A stretch of 64,000 bases of DNA, taken from Dactylorhiza incarnata. Its lineage: Eukaryota; Streptophyta; Magnoliopsida; Asparagales; Orchidaceae. The notes beneath the pieces are model-generated. The model made no database searches. It saw nothing but the letters and a program-made list of their open reading frames with translations, and had not been told where the DNA came from. Positions 31,425-41,405 of the stretch are shown here, one piece after another (the stretch's first letter is position 1; every line of letters begins with the position of its first letter). The DNA lies in NCBI GenBank assembly GCA_033032865.1, contig JAWHQI010000165.1, forward strand, positions 3,979,001 to 4,043,000, in the 5' to 3' direction. The translations under genes were made by a program, and so were the position numbers.

Positions 31425-32610
31425 TGATGGCGCGAATCTCACATACCGCTATAGGCGGTAGCTCGACTGCGACACGAAACGGCAGTGTACCGATCGTTCA
31501 AGTAATATAAAACGAGGAGTAATCCCCGAGTATCGAATCTCAAAGGAACACAGTAAGGTGGAGTTTATTATCGAGGAAGGACTTGAGATTGAAGTCCTTT
31601 CGAGCGTATGGATGCGGAAACGGGGCTTTTGGATTGTGGAAAATAAAGAGAAAATGCTATGACTACTCCTATGCAATGCCGCTATGCAATGCTTCACTTG
31701 GCGGAATGGAGACTAGGCAGGCCTTGAGCGCGCTGCGTCGCAAGGGCGGATGGATGAGTAGGCAGACGGAATCGAACTATGCAGGCCTTGAGCGCGCTGC
31801 TTCGAAGGGCGAGTGGAATACACGGGCCGCTATGCCACGCTTCGGTAGGCGGATGGGCGAGTAGGCTAACGGAATGTGGGTCGCCGGCACCTCTTCGACA
31901 AGCACGCCACTAGCAATTGCTAGTGCGGCGACGAACGTGACGACGGGATGGAGGATGGAATGGGGCGCACCTCAAGCAACTCAAACAACAAACATTTCAC
32001 ATAGACATGAAATATATAGAAATACAAACTAGTTTTAAGTGCAACTTCATCTTAATACATAGATCTAACTACATACACATCAATAAGAGAAGAATAAGGC
32101 AGAAATCGACCGAATCCGAAGGCTCGTTGTGGATTCACGGTAGGAAGCACCGGGTTGTCAATCCGCGTCCTAGCTCGGTCCGCAACTACGTCCGGGGTAG
32201 AGAGAGCTGTCACTACTCTCCAATGAGCCCGTCTTCTTCGTGTCACGATCCGGTAGAGGTTGCAAACTTCCTCTTGCTTGATAGAGATGGCGGCTAGATC
32301 TTCCCTTGGAGCGCTAGGATGAAGGAGGAGGCCGAGAGGAAGCTCCGGCTCAAGATTGGCGTGAAGAACAAGCCCGGAGCACCTCCATATGGTGGGCGGC
32401 GATGGATGGGGCGAAAAACCTGCCGAAGGGGAGAGAACGGCGGAGCTGGGCGGAAAAACGGCGAGGATCCTGACCTAAATCGCGAGCAGGGCAATTTATA
32501 GGCGCTGGAATAAATAGTGCGCACGATCGTTGGCGCACGACCAGTGGTCGTGCGCACTATCATCCTGTGATCGTGCGCCTGCCTGGGCGGAGCCTGCAAT
32601 GCAAGAAATT
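31425..32610 (-). repeat. 5' LTR of element B, truncated (1186 of ~1617 bp)
   Basis: It begins TGATGGCGCGAATC and matches the 3' LTR until GCAAGAAATT at 32610; the last ~430 bp, ending GGGACTCATCA, are missing. It has the palindrome CACTAGCAATTGCTAGTG at 31908-31925, a GCGCACGACCA / TGGTCGTGCGC near-palindrome at 32533-32555, and minus-strand TATAAAT at 32500-32494. Confidence 0.85.
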
Positions 32611-33283
32611 CACTCTCCCCCAGACTTACATGAAACTAAATAAAGAAATGTGATCGTATACTGAAAATATGGAGGGAGAGGTTTAGAGTGTACCCCATGC
32701 TCAGAAATGAGCATACCAGAAAAAGCTGTAGCTTCCGCCATCCAAAAATGTACACCTGCAGGGGAGACAGCTCCAAGCAAAAGCAAATATAAATACTAAA
32801 TTATTAGCGGATTAGAGAAATAAAAACAACCAAAACTGGGTTGTCTCCCATTAGCTCTTTTGTTTACCGTCTTTAAGCTGGACTAAATACCTGTATTAAG
32901 CAGTTTATATAAGATTGTCTATAAAAGCAAAAGTTTAAGAAAGTCTACTAATTATTATTACACAACCATCAGAGAAATCAACTATATTTTGATTTAAAGT
33001 GAGAACTAGAAATAAAAGAAATGGGTCCGAAGACCCAGCAGCAGCAGACGAGAAGAACGGAGGCTTTCCATCTCCAAATTTCATCTTTCTTCATCCTCTT
33101 CCTCTCCTCAAATCGGCTGTCATGGATGAAGTAGCGTTTACCACCCGACACCCAGTCTTTCAAGGAGAACATAGGCAATGATGATGAGGTGGAATAGGCG
33201 ATTGAATTCATCATTGCCATTTGCTTTTCCTTCCAAGACTACCACTCAGAATCACCCAAAAATGGGTCCAAAAATTCATGCAC

Positions 33284-34211
33284 CTACAGGGGGATGTATG
33301 AAATATCAGAAATTGAAGCAGGAGAGGGAGCAGAAAGGATGAATTTATCTATATCAACATTATTAGAAGGAGGATTAGGAAATAAAATGGATGAAGAACT
33401 AACAGAATCAAACACAGGAGGAGTGGCCCCGGTGTCACTCCCATCAGGTTCCACAAAAGACTCATTGTCGACCGCATTAAGAGCACAGCAGGAAGAATAT
33501 AAGCAGCTAGGAACTTCGGTGATGAGTTGGACCTTCTCCTCCGGTGATGAGGTAGAAACCTCCTCACTAAGGAAAATATCCTCCTCAGTGCCACTCGGCA
33601 CAGCTTCGGACTCCATAGGCTCATCCTGCACATCTAGAAATTCAGCAATAAGAGCAGAAGATACATGCATTCTGATACAAGAAAATATCTGAGTAGAAAC
33701 TGGACTCAAGATAGAGTCTGATATGCGGGAAGAAATATCATTAGATACAGAATCCAAGGGAAATGATGGCACAGTAGAGGAAGAAAACTCAAAAATGTCA
33801 TTATAATGATCAACAACGATGCTAGTGGACACATTCGCCGTGCTCCCATGAGGATATGGGGACATGGCGTATATGTCCTCAATGATGAGGAGCAGTATGA
33901 TACGGAAATGGTGGAATGGTGATGAGTTTCGTCTCATCATCCTCTTCCAATTGCAATTTCCATATCTCACACTCCTTCAATGCGTGATCAAGAATCCGAC
34001 AGCACAAGCAGCGCATCCCGATAGGTTTTGACCATGGAGAGGGCAAACCACTAGGTGAAGGCGATGTTCGCGATGGAGACACATAATTATAATATATAGG
34101 TTCATTGTATGAAGATCTAGATTCTCCATACGATGAACTATACAGATTATAATTATGGCTTCCTAAATGACAAGCATCACTAGAATGATTAAACGATTCA
34201 CACCACCTAGA
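33284..34211 (-). pseudogene. Zinc-knuckle ORF of element D, degenerate
   Basis: This is homologous to the ORF of B. The first knuckle (34211-34170) reads SRWCESFNHSSDAC, so its first Cys is replaced by Ser. The second, CLCCRILDHALKEC, lies in the 34082-33879 frame. Downstream similarity (EPDGSDTGATPPVF versus QPDGSETGTTPPIF in B) is in another frame, 33970-33284, so a frameshift lies near 33930. It has no protease or RT. It is followed by noncoding sequence to 32611. Confidence 0.65.
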
Positions 34212-34411
34212 TTGTTGATAGACATAAATAATGGTGCAAAGAAGGATTCACAAATAATTCAGTATGCATGAAGGAAAAATTAAATCAACAGAAACCTGAT
34301 TTTTAAAAGCGTAAAATAGATTAGGAAGAAATAAAACAAAAAGATGCAATTTAAAAAAGAATGAACTTCTTTCTCTTGTCGCTCTCTCTCAAGCAACTCA
34401 CACAACTGTAT

Positions 34412-34429
34412 TCCCCGGCAACGGCGCCA
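34412..34429 (-). other. Primer binding site of element D
   Basis: The minus strand reads TGGCGCCGTTGCCGGGGA, six bases after the LTR, identical to B. Confidence 0.85.
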
Positions 34430-34435
34430 AAAACT

Positions 34436-35977
34436 TGATGCGCAAATCTAGCACACTGCTATAGGCGGTAGCGATACTGCGGTACGAAACAGCAGTGTAC
34501 CGATCATTCAAGTAATATAAAATGGGAGTGATCCCCAAGTATCGACCTCGAAGGAACACAGTAAGGTGGAGTTAATTTTTGAGGAAGGCCTTGAGATTGA
34601 AGTCCTTTAGGTCAGATGGATTGCGGAAGGCTTGGATTGGATTATGGAAAATAAAAGAAAAGAAACTAAACTACTCCAATGCATGCCGATATGCAATGCT
34701 TCAACGGGCGGATGGAAACTATGCAGGCTGCTATGCACTACTTCGCAAGGCGGATGGACGAGAAGGCAAGCGGATGAGGAGAGTGTAACTGTGTAAAGGT
34801 TTGAGGGCCGTTATGGCTAGGCGGATGGATTGGGTTGCACCAGCGAAATGAGGGTCGCAAGCACCTCGTCAACAAGCACACCACTAGCAATTGCTAGTGC
34901 GACAACACCGAACACTCACACCACAATCACCACGAAAGCACACCTCAAGCACTCATAAAGCATTAAAAAAAGATTTCATAATATATAACAAGAAGTTCAA
35001 CAAATATAGAGTGCAACAACATCAACATAAAGAAGATTACACTAACAACAATAGTCCAAGAGGAGAAAAATGCAAGAGATACAACCGAATCTGGAGGCTT
35101 GTTGTAGATTCGCGGTAGGAATCGTCGCGGTGTCAATCCGCGTCCTAGCTCGGTCCCAACTATCATCTGGGGTAGAGGAGGGCTGTCACTTCCTCCCAAT
35201 GGACCCATCTTCTCCGGTAAACTACAATCCGACCACGTCCGATGCGAATAACTCCTTGCTTTGCGATGAAGATGAGTGTAGAATCCTCTCCTTGAAGCGC
35301 TTGGATGATGTGAGGTGGCCTCGAGCAAAAGAGGGAGGAATAGTGGACGAAAACGGAGCAGTCGCCCCTTTCGGCGGAAGAAATTGTGTATCAATTCGGT
35401 CTCTTGAAAACCTAAAAATCGTAGCTTAAATAGAAAAGTTGCATAATTTTGTTCATGCACGACCGTGCATTTTAGAAACGCACGACCGTGCGTGAACAAA
35501 ATAAAACATAATAATTTTTTAGACAAAAGACGAGCTCGTGCGTTTTACTCAGGCACGGTCGAAGCTGACCGTGTGTAAAAATGCATGAACGAATCTAGAA
35601 TGCTATTTTGGGCCATAAATGAACGCGCACGGTCGGAGCAATCGTGCGTCAAGGAAACGCAAGACTGTGCGATTCATGCAGACATGAAATCTGGGCATAA
35701 TGGATGATTTACCCACCTGCAAAGCACCAAACAGCAATCACACAGCTGGAAATACCCTTCCAGCTCAATCCAAATACAGAAAAAGGGTTGGGGAACACCA
35801 TGTGTTTACCCCCAACAAACAGCGCGCAATTGCACACCAAAATGGACCCAAAGAGTGCACTTTGTGAAGAAATGTGTTCAAGTGGAATATAAGCAATATT
35901 GAACTATAATTGAAGTGCATATGCATGAAAACTAGCCCAGATGAGTCTGAAAAACACTATAAAAATCAGACTCATCA
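34436..35977 (-). repeat. 5' LTR of element D (1542 bp)
   Basis: In plus coordinates it runs TGATGCGCAAATCTAG to CAGACTCATCA, followed by the target duplication GGGTC. It shares the palindrome CACTAGCAATTGCTAGTG (34882-34899) with the B LTR. Its U3 has simpler CGCACGACCGTGCG words (about 35455-35680) instead of the longer palindromes of B and C. Confidence 0.9.
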
Positions 35978-37381
35978 GGGTCATGCTGAGGCGAGAAGAC
36001 ATGTGAGTCCACGCGAGAGCGCACATCATGGCTCGCGATCCCTCATAAGCGAGAGCCTGGGTGGACTCGGTATCATAGACGGAGGCATCCTCGCGGCTAT
36101 AAAATGCGTAGGAGAGGTCATAGGCGTGGCCGCTGGTGGTCTCCTGTTCCATCTAGGATGGAAGGAGGGTGGAGATGGAGACCCGATTGGCCTACCGGTC
36201 CCAATGGAATAGAGGCTCGCCGACCACATTCGCATACCTCTCACCGGGAGGGAAGTTTCGGTGCCCTCTCAGCACCGGCCCCGAGGATGGCTCCACCGGC
36301 TCAATGGAGGTCTGGACTGGTGAGTCCTCTATAGCAGGAGCACTCGAGTCGGGGGGGGGGGGGGGGGCTCATCCACAATGGCATTCCCCTTAGTGGTTAC
36401 AGAAGGTTTTGCCCGCTTGGTGGGGGAGCTGGTGGCCGCATCGGGCTTCCGCTTCTGCCCACTGGATTTCGCGAGAGGTGGATCCTTATGGCAGGCCGCG
36501 ACGGCGGACTTGGCAAGGTAAAGGGCATCATCAGGAGCAAGCACCACAGACACATTCAGCGGGTAGAGGGGAAGGCTCCGAACCCCTGTGTCAAGAAAAT
36601 CAAGTAAGAAGGCGGAAGCGAGTGAAAATGAGCGGGAGCAAGGGTGAAAATTGTTCAGCTTGCCCTCTCCCGGCAGAATCAACGGCAGCGAGAAAACATG
36701 CTTCCGCAGATGCACGACGTGCATTCCATGCTTCTAGATGAATGCATGGAGCTTGGCCTCGTAACCTCCCAGCGTTGGAGGCTTGAAGGTCGACTCATCC
36801 TCCTGCACCGGCGCGAGGAGATTGTTGCCGAAACTCCCAGTCACGAAGACAAACCATCGTGTCCAGTCATGGACCTTGTTGGCGGTACCGGTAACCTTGA
36901 GCGGGCTTTGGCCGGAGAAGGCCACCCCACTCTTCGCCCGGAAATTGAAGAGCTTGCGGAAGACAGGGAGGGAGAATTTGTTACCCTCCTCTCTCAAGTA
37001 GCAGGCAAAAGCTACCAGCATTGCAATCGAGTTTGGGTTCAGCTGAGCGAGAACTACACCGAAATAGCGGAATGCCTGGCGCTGTTCTGTCCAGAGGGGG
37101 AGCTAGAGTCCCACCTCGAAATGGTCCAGGGGGATGGAGAGAGCGTCGGGCGAGATCTGGTTGATGCGATCACAGCCTCCAGGGCGGCGTGCAGTGAATC
37201 CTGGCGGGATGTAGTCATCAACAGTCACGGCAAACTCTTCTTCTGATAGGTTGCAGGTATCAAAGTGGTGGTTAAGGAACGACTGGGCACACCTGATCCT
37301 GCCATCGGGTTCGGGAGTCATCTCGCGAGAAGAGGGAAGAAGGAATTCTAGAGAGAGATGCAAGTGCTGACACGATAGCAA
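35978..37381 (-). pseudogene. Transposon gene P, 5' part (putative gypsy-type transposon domain)
   Basis: ATG candidates are at 37381 and, more plausibly given the TATA box, 37321 (MTPEPDGRIRCAQSF). The protein has HFEVGL, then LPLWTEQRQAFRYFG, IAMLVAFACYLREEG, KLFNFRAKSGVAFSG and FVFVTGSFGNNLLAP, and is proline- and lysine-rich after ~residue 290 (SSGQKRKPDAATSSPTKRAK). This resembles the plant domain known as putative gypsy type transposon (Transposase_28), recognised from memory. One frame is broken by TAG at 37103 and TAG at 36734. A 17-base G run (36351-36367) encodes prolines and coincides with a frame change; coding continues to 35978 (ALAYEGSRAMMCALAWTHM). Element D cuts it there. Its biochemical role is not established. 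Confidence 0.7.
36351..36367. repeat. 17-base G homopolymer in gene P
   Basis: It reads as a proline run on the minus strand. Its length is not a multiple of three and the reading frame changes here. Confidence 0.85.
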
Positions 37382-37427
37382 GGGAGGAAAAAGAAGAAAG
37401 CGTAATAAAGGCGGTAGGTGGGCTGAC

Positions 37428-37435
37428 TATTTATA
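37428..37435 (-). promoter_or_regulatory. TATA box of gene P
   Basis: The minus strand reads CTATAAATAG about 110 bases before the ATG at 37321. Confidence 0.55.
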
Positions 37436-37441
37436 GAAAAA

Positions 37442-37761
37442 AATAGGAAGTGAAGGGAATACTCTACATGCAGGGTGCGGATAGCGGGCGCGCTATCCTG
37501 ACACCTCGGAGTTCCAGCCAGCCCATCTACACCCCAGTCGTCGGCAGGTTGCGAAAGCAACGCGCGGGACTCTTCAGGCGAATGCAAATTAAAAAGTGCA
37601 ACAATAATGAAAGCATTCGCAAGGTAGCATTCCAAAAAATAATAAAACACAGAATAAATAACATTCAGACAGAAATGGTTCGCGAGACGCAACTTGTCTC
37701 GGCTTGGTTCGGTACATAAAAAAAAGGAGAAATAGTAAAGGTATGGGAGAATACAGGGAAC
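37442..37761 (-). other. Upstream region of gene P
   Basis: About 320 bases without a supported gene. GC-rich just upstream of the TATA box, then AT-rich; ends at a lone LTR. Confidence 0.4.
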
Positions 37762-39192
37762 TGTTGGATCTTGAGGCGCCCTTAGAGGGGGGTGAATAAG
37801 GGTTTTAAAAAACTTTAAACTTTTATAGAACACTTTTGATTGTTTGGTCGAAGTAAGTTAAATTGAAAGTAAAGAGACAATGAAATTAGAAATGAAATCA
37901 ATTTTATTAAAGAGAAAAAGACATGATTATCATTTATAAAATTGATTACAGAATCTGATTTCTATGACGCTAGAAATCGAAGCGAATAATATGAAAACTC
38001 TTTTTGTTTTCTATACCGACTCGTATCACCACGAACCAGTTGGCTTTAGCTGATCTCTCCCCAGATACGGCCTCAAGCCGCTCTAGCCAATCTATCAGCA
38101 GAAAGGCCACGAGCACCCCCTAGATCTACTCCCTAGAACCAGTCGCCAACACGAAGCAAATTCCTCCCTAAGTCCAACCTAGACCTAGTTGCCAACAGGC
38201 GAATTCACGAATTGATTACAAAGATAAAAATAAAAGACAAATACAAAAGACAAATATAAAACTCCCTATGAGGTAATCTGAAGGAGACGCCGAAGAATCA
38301 CTGAAGATCGTTGAAGTCCAAGCGTGTGTTCTTCGCGTTGAGTTAGCGTGTTGATCCAAGCCTCCTTTGATTCCTCCTTTTGAAACATGAGCGGGAGATG
38401 TGTTGGTCTGGAAATACGACCCTCACAAAGTTTCTGAAGTGCTGAAATAGGGCTCTTGGCAATCAGTAGTTGGAGACATCGAAATCATCCAATTTATAGA
38501 CTTTGAGCTAACGCCGGCGTTAAGTGCTAATGTCAGGCATTGACCATGTATAGCAACATATTGATGGCTCGGATCTTTAGAAGAGGAAGGAGATTTTGCA
38601 CTTTAGGAATTGTTTTATTTTAGTCAATACTAACACCAGCGTTAAGGCTAACGCGAGCATTGGGCAAATCATTCCTAAAGTTCCTCCCGCAATCACGGCT
38701 GCTTTCTTCTTGCCAAATTCGTCGAACAGATAGCGCCCAACGTTAAGATCTAATGCCTAGCATTGAGTTTCATTCTCCTAATCAGCTGGCATGCCATTTC
38801 GTCATACTGCATCTCATTTCGTCGAACGATATCTTATTTCGTCGAACACCATTTCATCGAACGCTGTTTTATTTCATCGAACGCAATTTCGTCGAACGCA
38901 TCTCATTTCGTCGAATGGCATCTTATTTCGTCGAACACCATTTCGTCGAATGCCGTTTCATTTCGTCGAATGCAATTTCGTCGAACGCTAACGCCCAATA
39001 TTAAGACCTAACACCTGGCGTTAGACAACTTTCAATCCTTCTGCTTGTGGTTAGTGCCATACCATTGTTGCCGCAACCTGGTGTCATATCTGTCCAAACC
39101 TGCATGCTAAAAACACAATGGCAAACAAGATCAAAAACAAGTAGGATTTGTTATTTTCAAATCAAAGGGATGCGGAAAACCATGTTCCAACA
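37762..39192. repeat. Solo LTR, same family as the LTR at 50870 (1431 bp)
   Basis: Ends are TGTTGGATCTTGAGGC and CCATGTTCCAACA. Flanks GGAAC (37757-37761) and GGAAT (39193-39197) are a 5-bp target duplication with one change, the mark of a solo LTR left by LTR-LTR recombination. Near its left end it shares GGCGCCCTTAGAGGGGGG with the LTR at 50870. Confidence 0.85.
38797..38990. repeat. TTTCGTCGAACG minisatellite inside the solo LTR
   Basis: About a dozen TTTCGTCGAA or TTTCATCGAA words are spaced 14-22 bp apart. All three plus frames are open across it because of the repetition; these are not genes. Confidence 0.75.
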
Positions 39193-41405
39193 GGAATGAG
39201 AGCCGGTAGGCTTAGTGCTGCACCCACTGCCATCGACCCCGGCCTCGCCTCCCTATCCTCAGAGGCACCCGCGGGTAGTCGTACGTGCTTATTGCCGACA
39301 GCTCTTGGTTAAGCAAGAGCATTTGGTCTCTAGCCCACGCAATGTGCCTCCCAGCAGAGGTCTCCTCGCACACGCCCCCTGACACTCCATCTACCCGATA
39401 AGGTGCCAATAATCTCATTCAAGTACGCTTATCCGACGCTCAAAGGCTGCCCAGTACTCCTCCGTCTGGTTGGCTTGGTCTTACTGCATCCAGATTAGCT
39501 TGTCGAGAACCTCTGTCATCCGCTCCTTCATGGTCCTACTATCTTCGTGGTCGCCGAGAAAGTCTGAGAGGTCGCCACGAGAGGGAGGTGGCGAGATCAT
39601 CCCCTCCTCATCCTGGGGATCCACCAGCAGGACCCGACTGTAGCCTGCGGGAGCGAAGGTTAAACTTTTCTAGTCATACAAATAATGAGTTTGAGGTAAG
39701 AAGGGTAACTACCTAGGTACATATTCTTCAACGGGGGAACGACGAGAGGTGCTGGGCTGTCATGCGAGTGGTTGGCTGGGGGTGGAGCGATTTCCCCTTC
39801 CTAGGGCGATGAACCTGCTCGGCGGCACCGGAGGTAGTGGACAAGTCCACAGCGGGAGAATTATTCTCGGGACCTTTGTCCGTCGAACGCTCCCGCCCCG
39901 GCGTGGGGGAAATGGTGATGGTCTCAAAGACAAGAGAGTTGCGCGGGGCTGAGGGTAACCCCGTGGTAGCAAAGGTGAGAGCTGCGGAAAACAGAGTCAG
40001 GAAAAGGGCGAAAGGTAAAAGTCAGGCGAGAAGACAATGAAGTGCTTACCAGGCGCGGGCCGGCTTTCGCCAAGAGTAGTTATAAGGACAAGCTCCTGGG
40101 CCGGTGGAACACCTCCAAGAACATGTGAGGGAATGGCGGCATCCTCCTGGTTGATCCCGGGGCCACCTTCCGTCACCTGCAGTTTCTCCGAGTGGTTGAA
40201 GTTGTCAAGGCATATCGTCACCATGGTTAGCTTTATAGGCGAGATAGATTATATTACCTCGATAGTGTTGTCGGGAGGAATGTTGGAGAAGGGGGAGTCT
40301 CAGATGCGGACTCCCTCGCCGATAGGTTTCGTTGTACCATCCTTGCTTTCTTCAGCCGATAGGGGTTGGAAGGATCTCTCATTGATGAGAGCCAGGGGGC
40401 GTATCAGGTGGGCTTAGAAGGATTCTCCCCATGCGCGGCAGAAAGACGATCCATCAACCCTTGCGAGAGTGGTCTTGGCATCGGCCTCATGAACATCATC
40501 TGAGCAGTGAGAGCTCTGAGGTGGAAAAAGGGGAACAGTGATTGGAGGGTAGGCGCTCTGAAGACAGCAGCCTAGGAAATATTTATAGCAAAGTGGGGGG
40601 CCCCACCAGAAAGATTCCCTCCAGATCAGCAAAGTGCTCACCGAATATCGGGGGTTGGACTTTTCTTTCTGAGCATAAGACTCCTTCGCAAAGAGCGGGG
40701 ATTGTGTACAACCCCGTATTCACTGAGTGGGTCCCCAGGTCCTCACTGGTCGAGTGGCAGGATGTAGGTCTGAGAGTCTTCAGGTGAGTGTAGCCCCACT
40801 CGCGGGACACTCACATGGTAACAAGGTGGAAGTATCAGTAGCAGGGCGAGTGAGGGGGAACCGCACTCACCGAGCAAGCTGGGTACCTGGTGAGTGGTTC
40901 CCTCACAGACCACTCGCCCAGTGGAATCCGGTGGGCGAGAAGCCTGGCAAGTGGTGCCTTCTCGAACCATTCACCCCGAAGGCTTTAAGGGGGAAATTAC
41001 CAAGATACCCTTCGTGGGCTATCAATAGCCCTTCAGAACAGCGGAGTTAGGCTATTAGCATACTACTTTTGGGTGCGATTAGAAAAACCAAAAGGCGGAT
41101 TCATTTTATTTGCAATCCAGACTAGAGAATCTATAAATGGACCCTTAAGGGAACCTTAGAGGAGAGCCGATCTTTTTGAGTGCTCTCCTACAGGCTAGTT
41201 CTTGGCTGGCTGCAAGTGCCCTCCATGGTGCACGACTGAGCATTGTTTTAGGAAGGGAAGCTCTCTAAGATCTTCCGGGTGTGTGGCGGGACATCCACGA
41301 TACAGCCTTGGGTCTATTCCTAGTTCTTCATCCACAGTCAAGAGCGTATGTGAGGGGTAAGTAGGCCCGAGCTACACCCCTAGTGGGTCAGAACTCAAGA
41401 GACCG
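39193..41405 (-). pseudogene. Intron-bearing gag-like unit, tandem copy 1
   Basis: On the minus strand a TATA box (40587-40580) is followed by an exon with ALINERSFQPLSAEESKDG and GEGVRI, ending NIPPDNTIE at a GAG|GTAATA donor; an exon MVTICLDNFNHSEKLQV ending PAPG|GTAAGC; an intron closing TTTTCCGCAG near 39983; an exon with PRATLLSLRPSPFPPRRGG ending near a CCTAG|GTAGTT donor; and an exon after CCCGCAG with VLLVDPQDEEGMISPPPS and TMKERMTEVLDKLIWM. Several in-frame stops exist (for example TAA after GESF). The exon chain is supported by repeated GT-AG borders, but I do not recognise the protein; it is probably the N-terminal gag-like part of a transposon of the same kind as P. Confidence 0.5.
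40580..40587 (-). promoter_or_regulatory. TATA box, tandem unit 1
   Basis: The minus strand reads TATAAATATT; the counterpart in unit 2 lies at 42426-42419. Confidence 0.5.

Larger units (their letters stand above)
20064..32610 (-). mobile_element. Element B: non-autonomous gypsy-type element with double zinc-knuckle ORF
   Basis: On the minus strand: 5' LTR 32610-31425 (truncated), primer site 31418-31401, ORF region 31210-29968, noncoding tail, and 3' LTR 28217-20064 split by copia G. The internal region is only ~3.2 kb without protease, RT or integrase, so it must rely on proteins from another element; gypsy C shares its LTR promoter region and primer site. The layout resembles gag-only terminal-repeat elements (TR-GAG). 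The first ~215 LTR bases differ at about 8 positions between the two LTRs. Confidence 0.75.
32611..34435 (-). other. Interior of element D, 5' part
   Basis: The sequence is homologous to the interior of B: CTCTCCCCCAGACTTA at 32613 matches 29648, the CTGCAGGGG region near 32757 matches 29807, and the knuckle ORF follows. Its 3' part (about 1.4 kb by comparison with B) is missing at the junction. The plus-strand open frames around 33000-33180 are not supported as genes. Confidence 0.65.
11383..35977 (-). mobile_element. Element D: gypsy-type non-autonomous element, outer shell of the nest
   Basis: Its 5' LTR is 34436-35977 and part of its 3' LTR is 11383-11943. Both outer flanks carry GGGTC (11378-11382 and 35978-35982), the 5-bp target duplication of one insertion, now 24.6 kb apart. 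D lies in gene P, whose frame resumes across the gap. Inside D are copia F, gypsy C, element B and copia G. The rest of D's 3' LTR and the 3' part of its interior are missing at the 32610/32611 junction. The two LTR pieces differ at about 17 of the first 206 bases, so D is older than B and G. Confidence 0.8.

Noticed and set aside
29968..34211. Programmed frameshift in the knuckle ORFs of B and D
   Set aside because: Both shift in the same direction, but at different homologous positions (about 30650 in B, 33930 in D) and with no slippery site, so decay is more likely.
38753..39011. Open frames of 66-83 residues in all three plus frames
   Set aside because: They arise from the TTTCGTCGAACG minisatellite in a solo LTR, which lacks stops in any frame.
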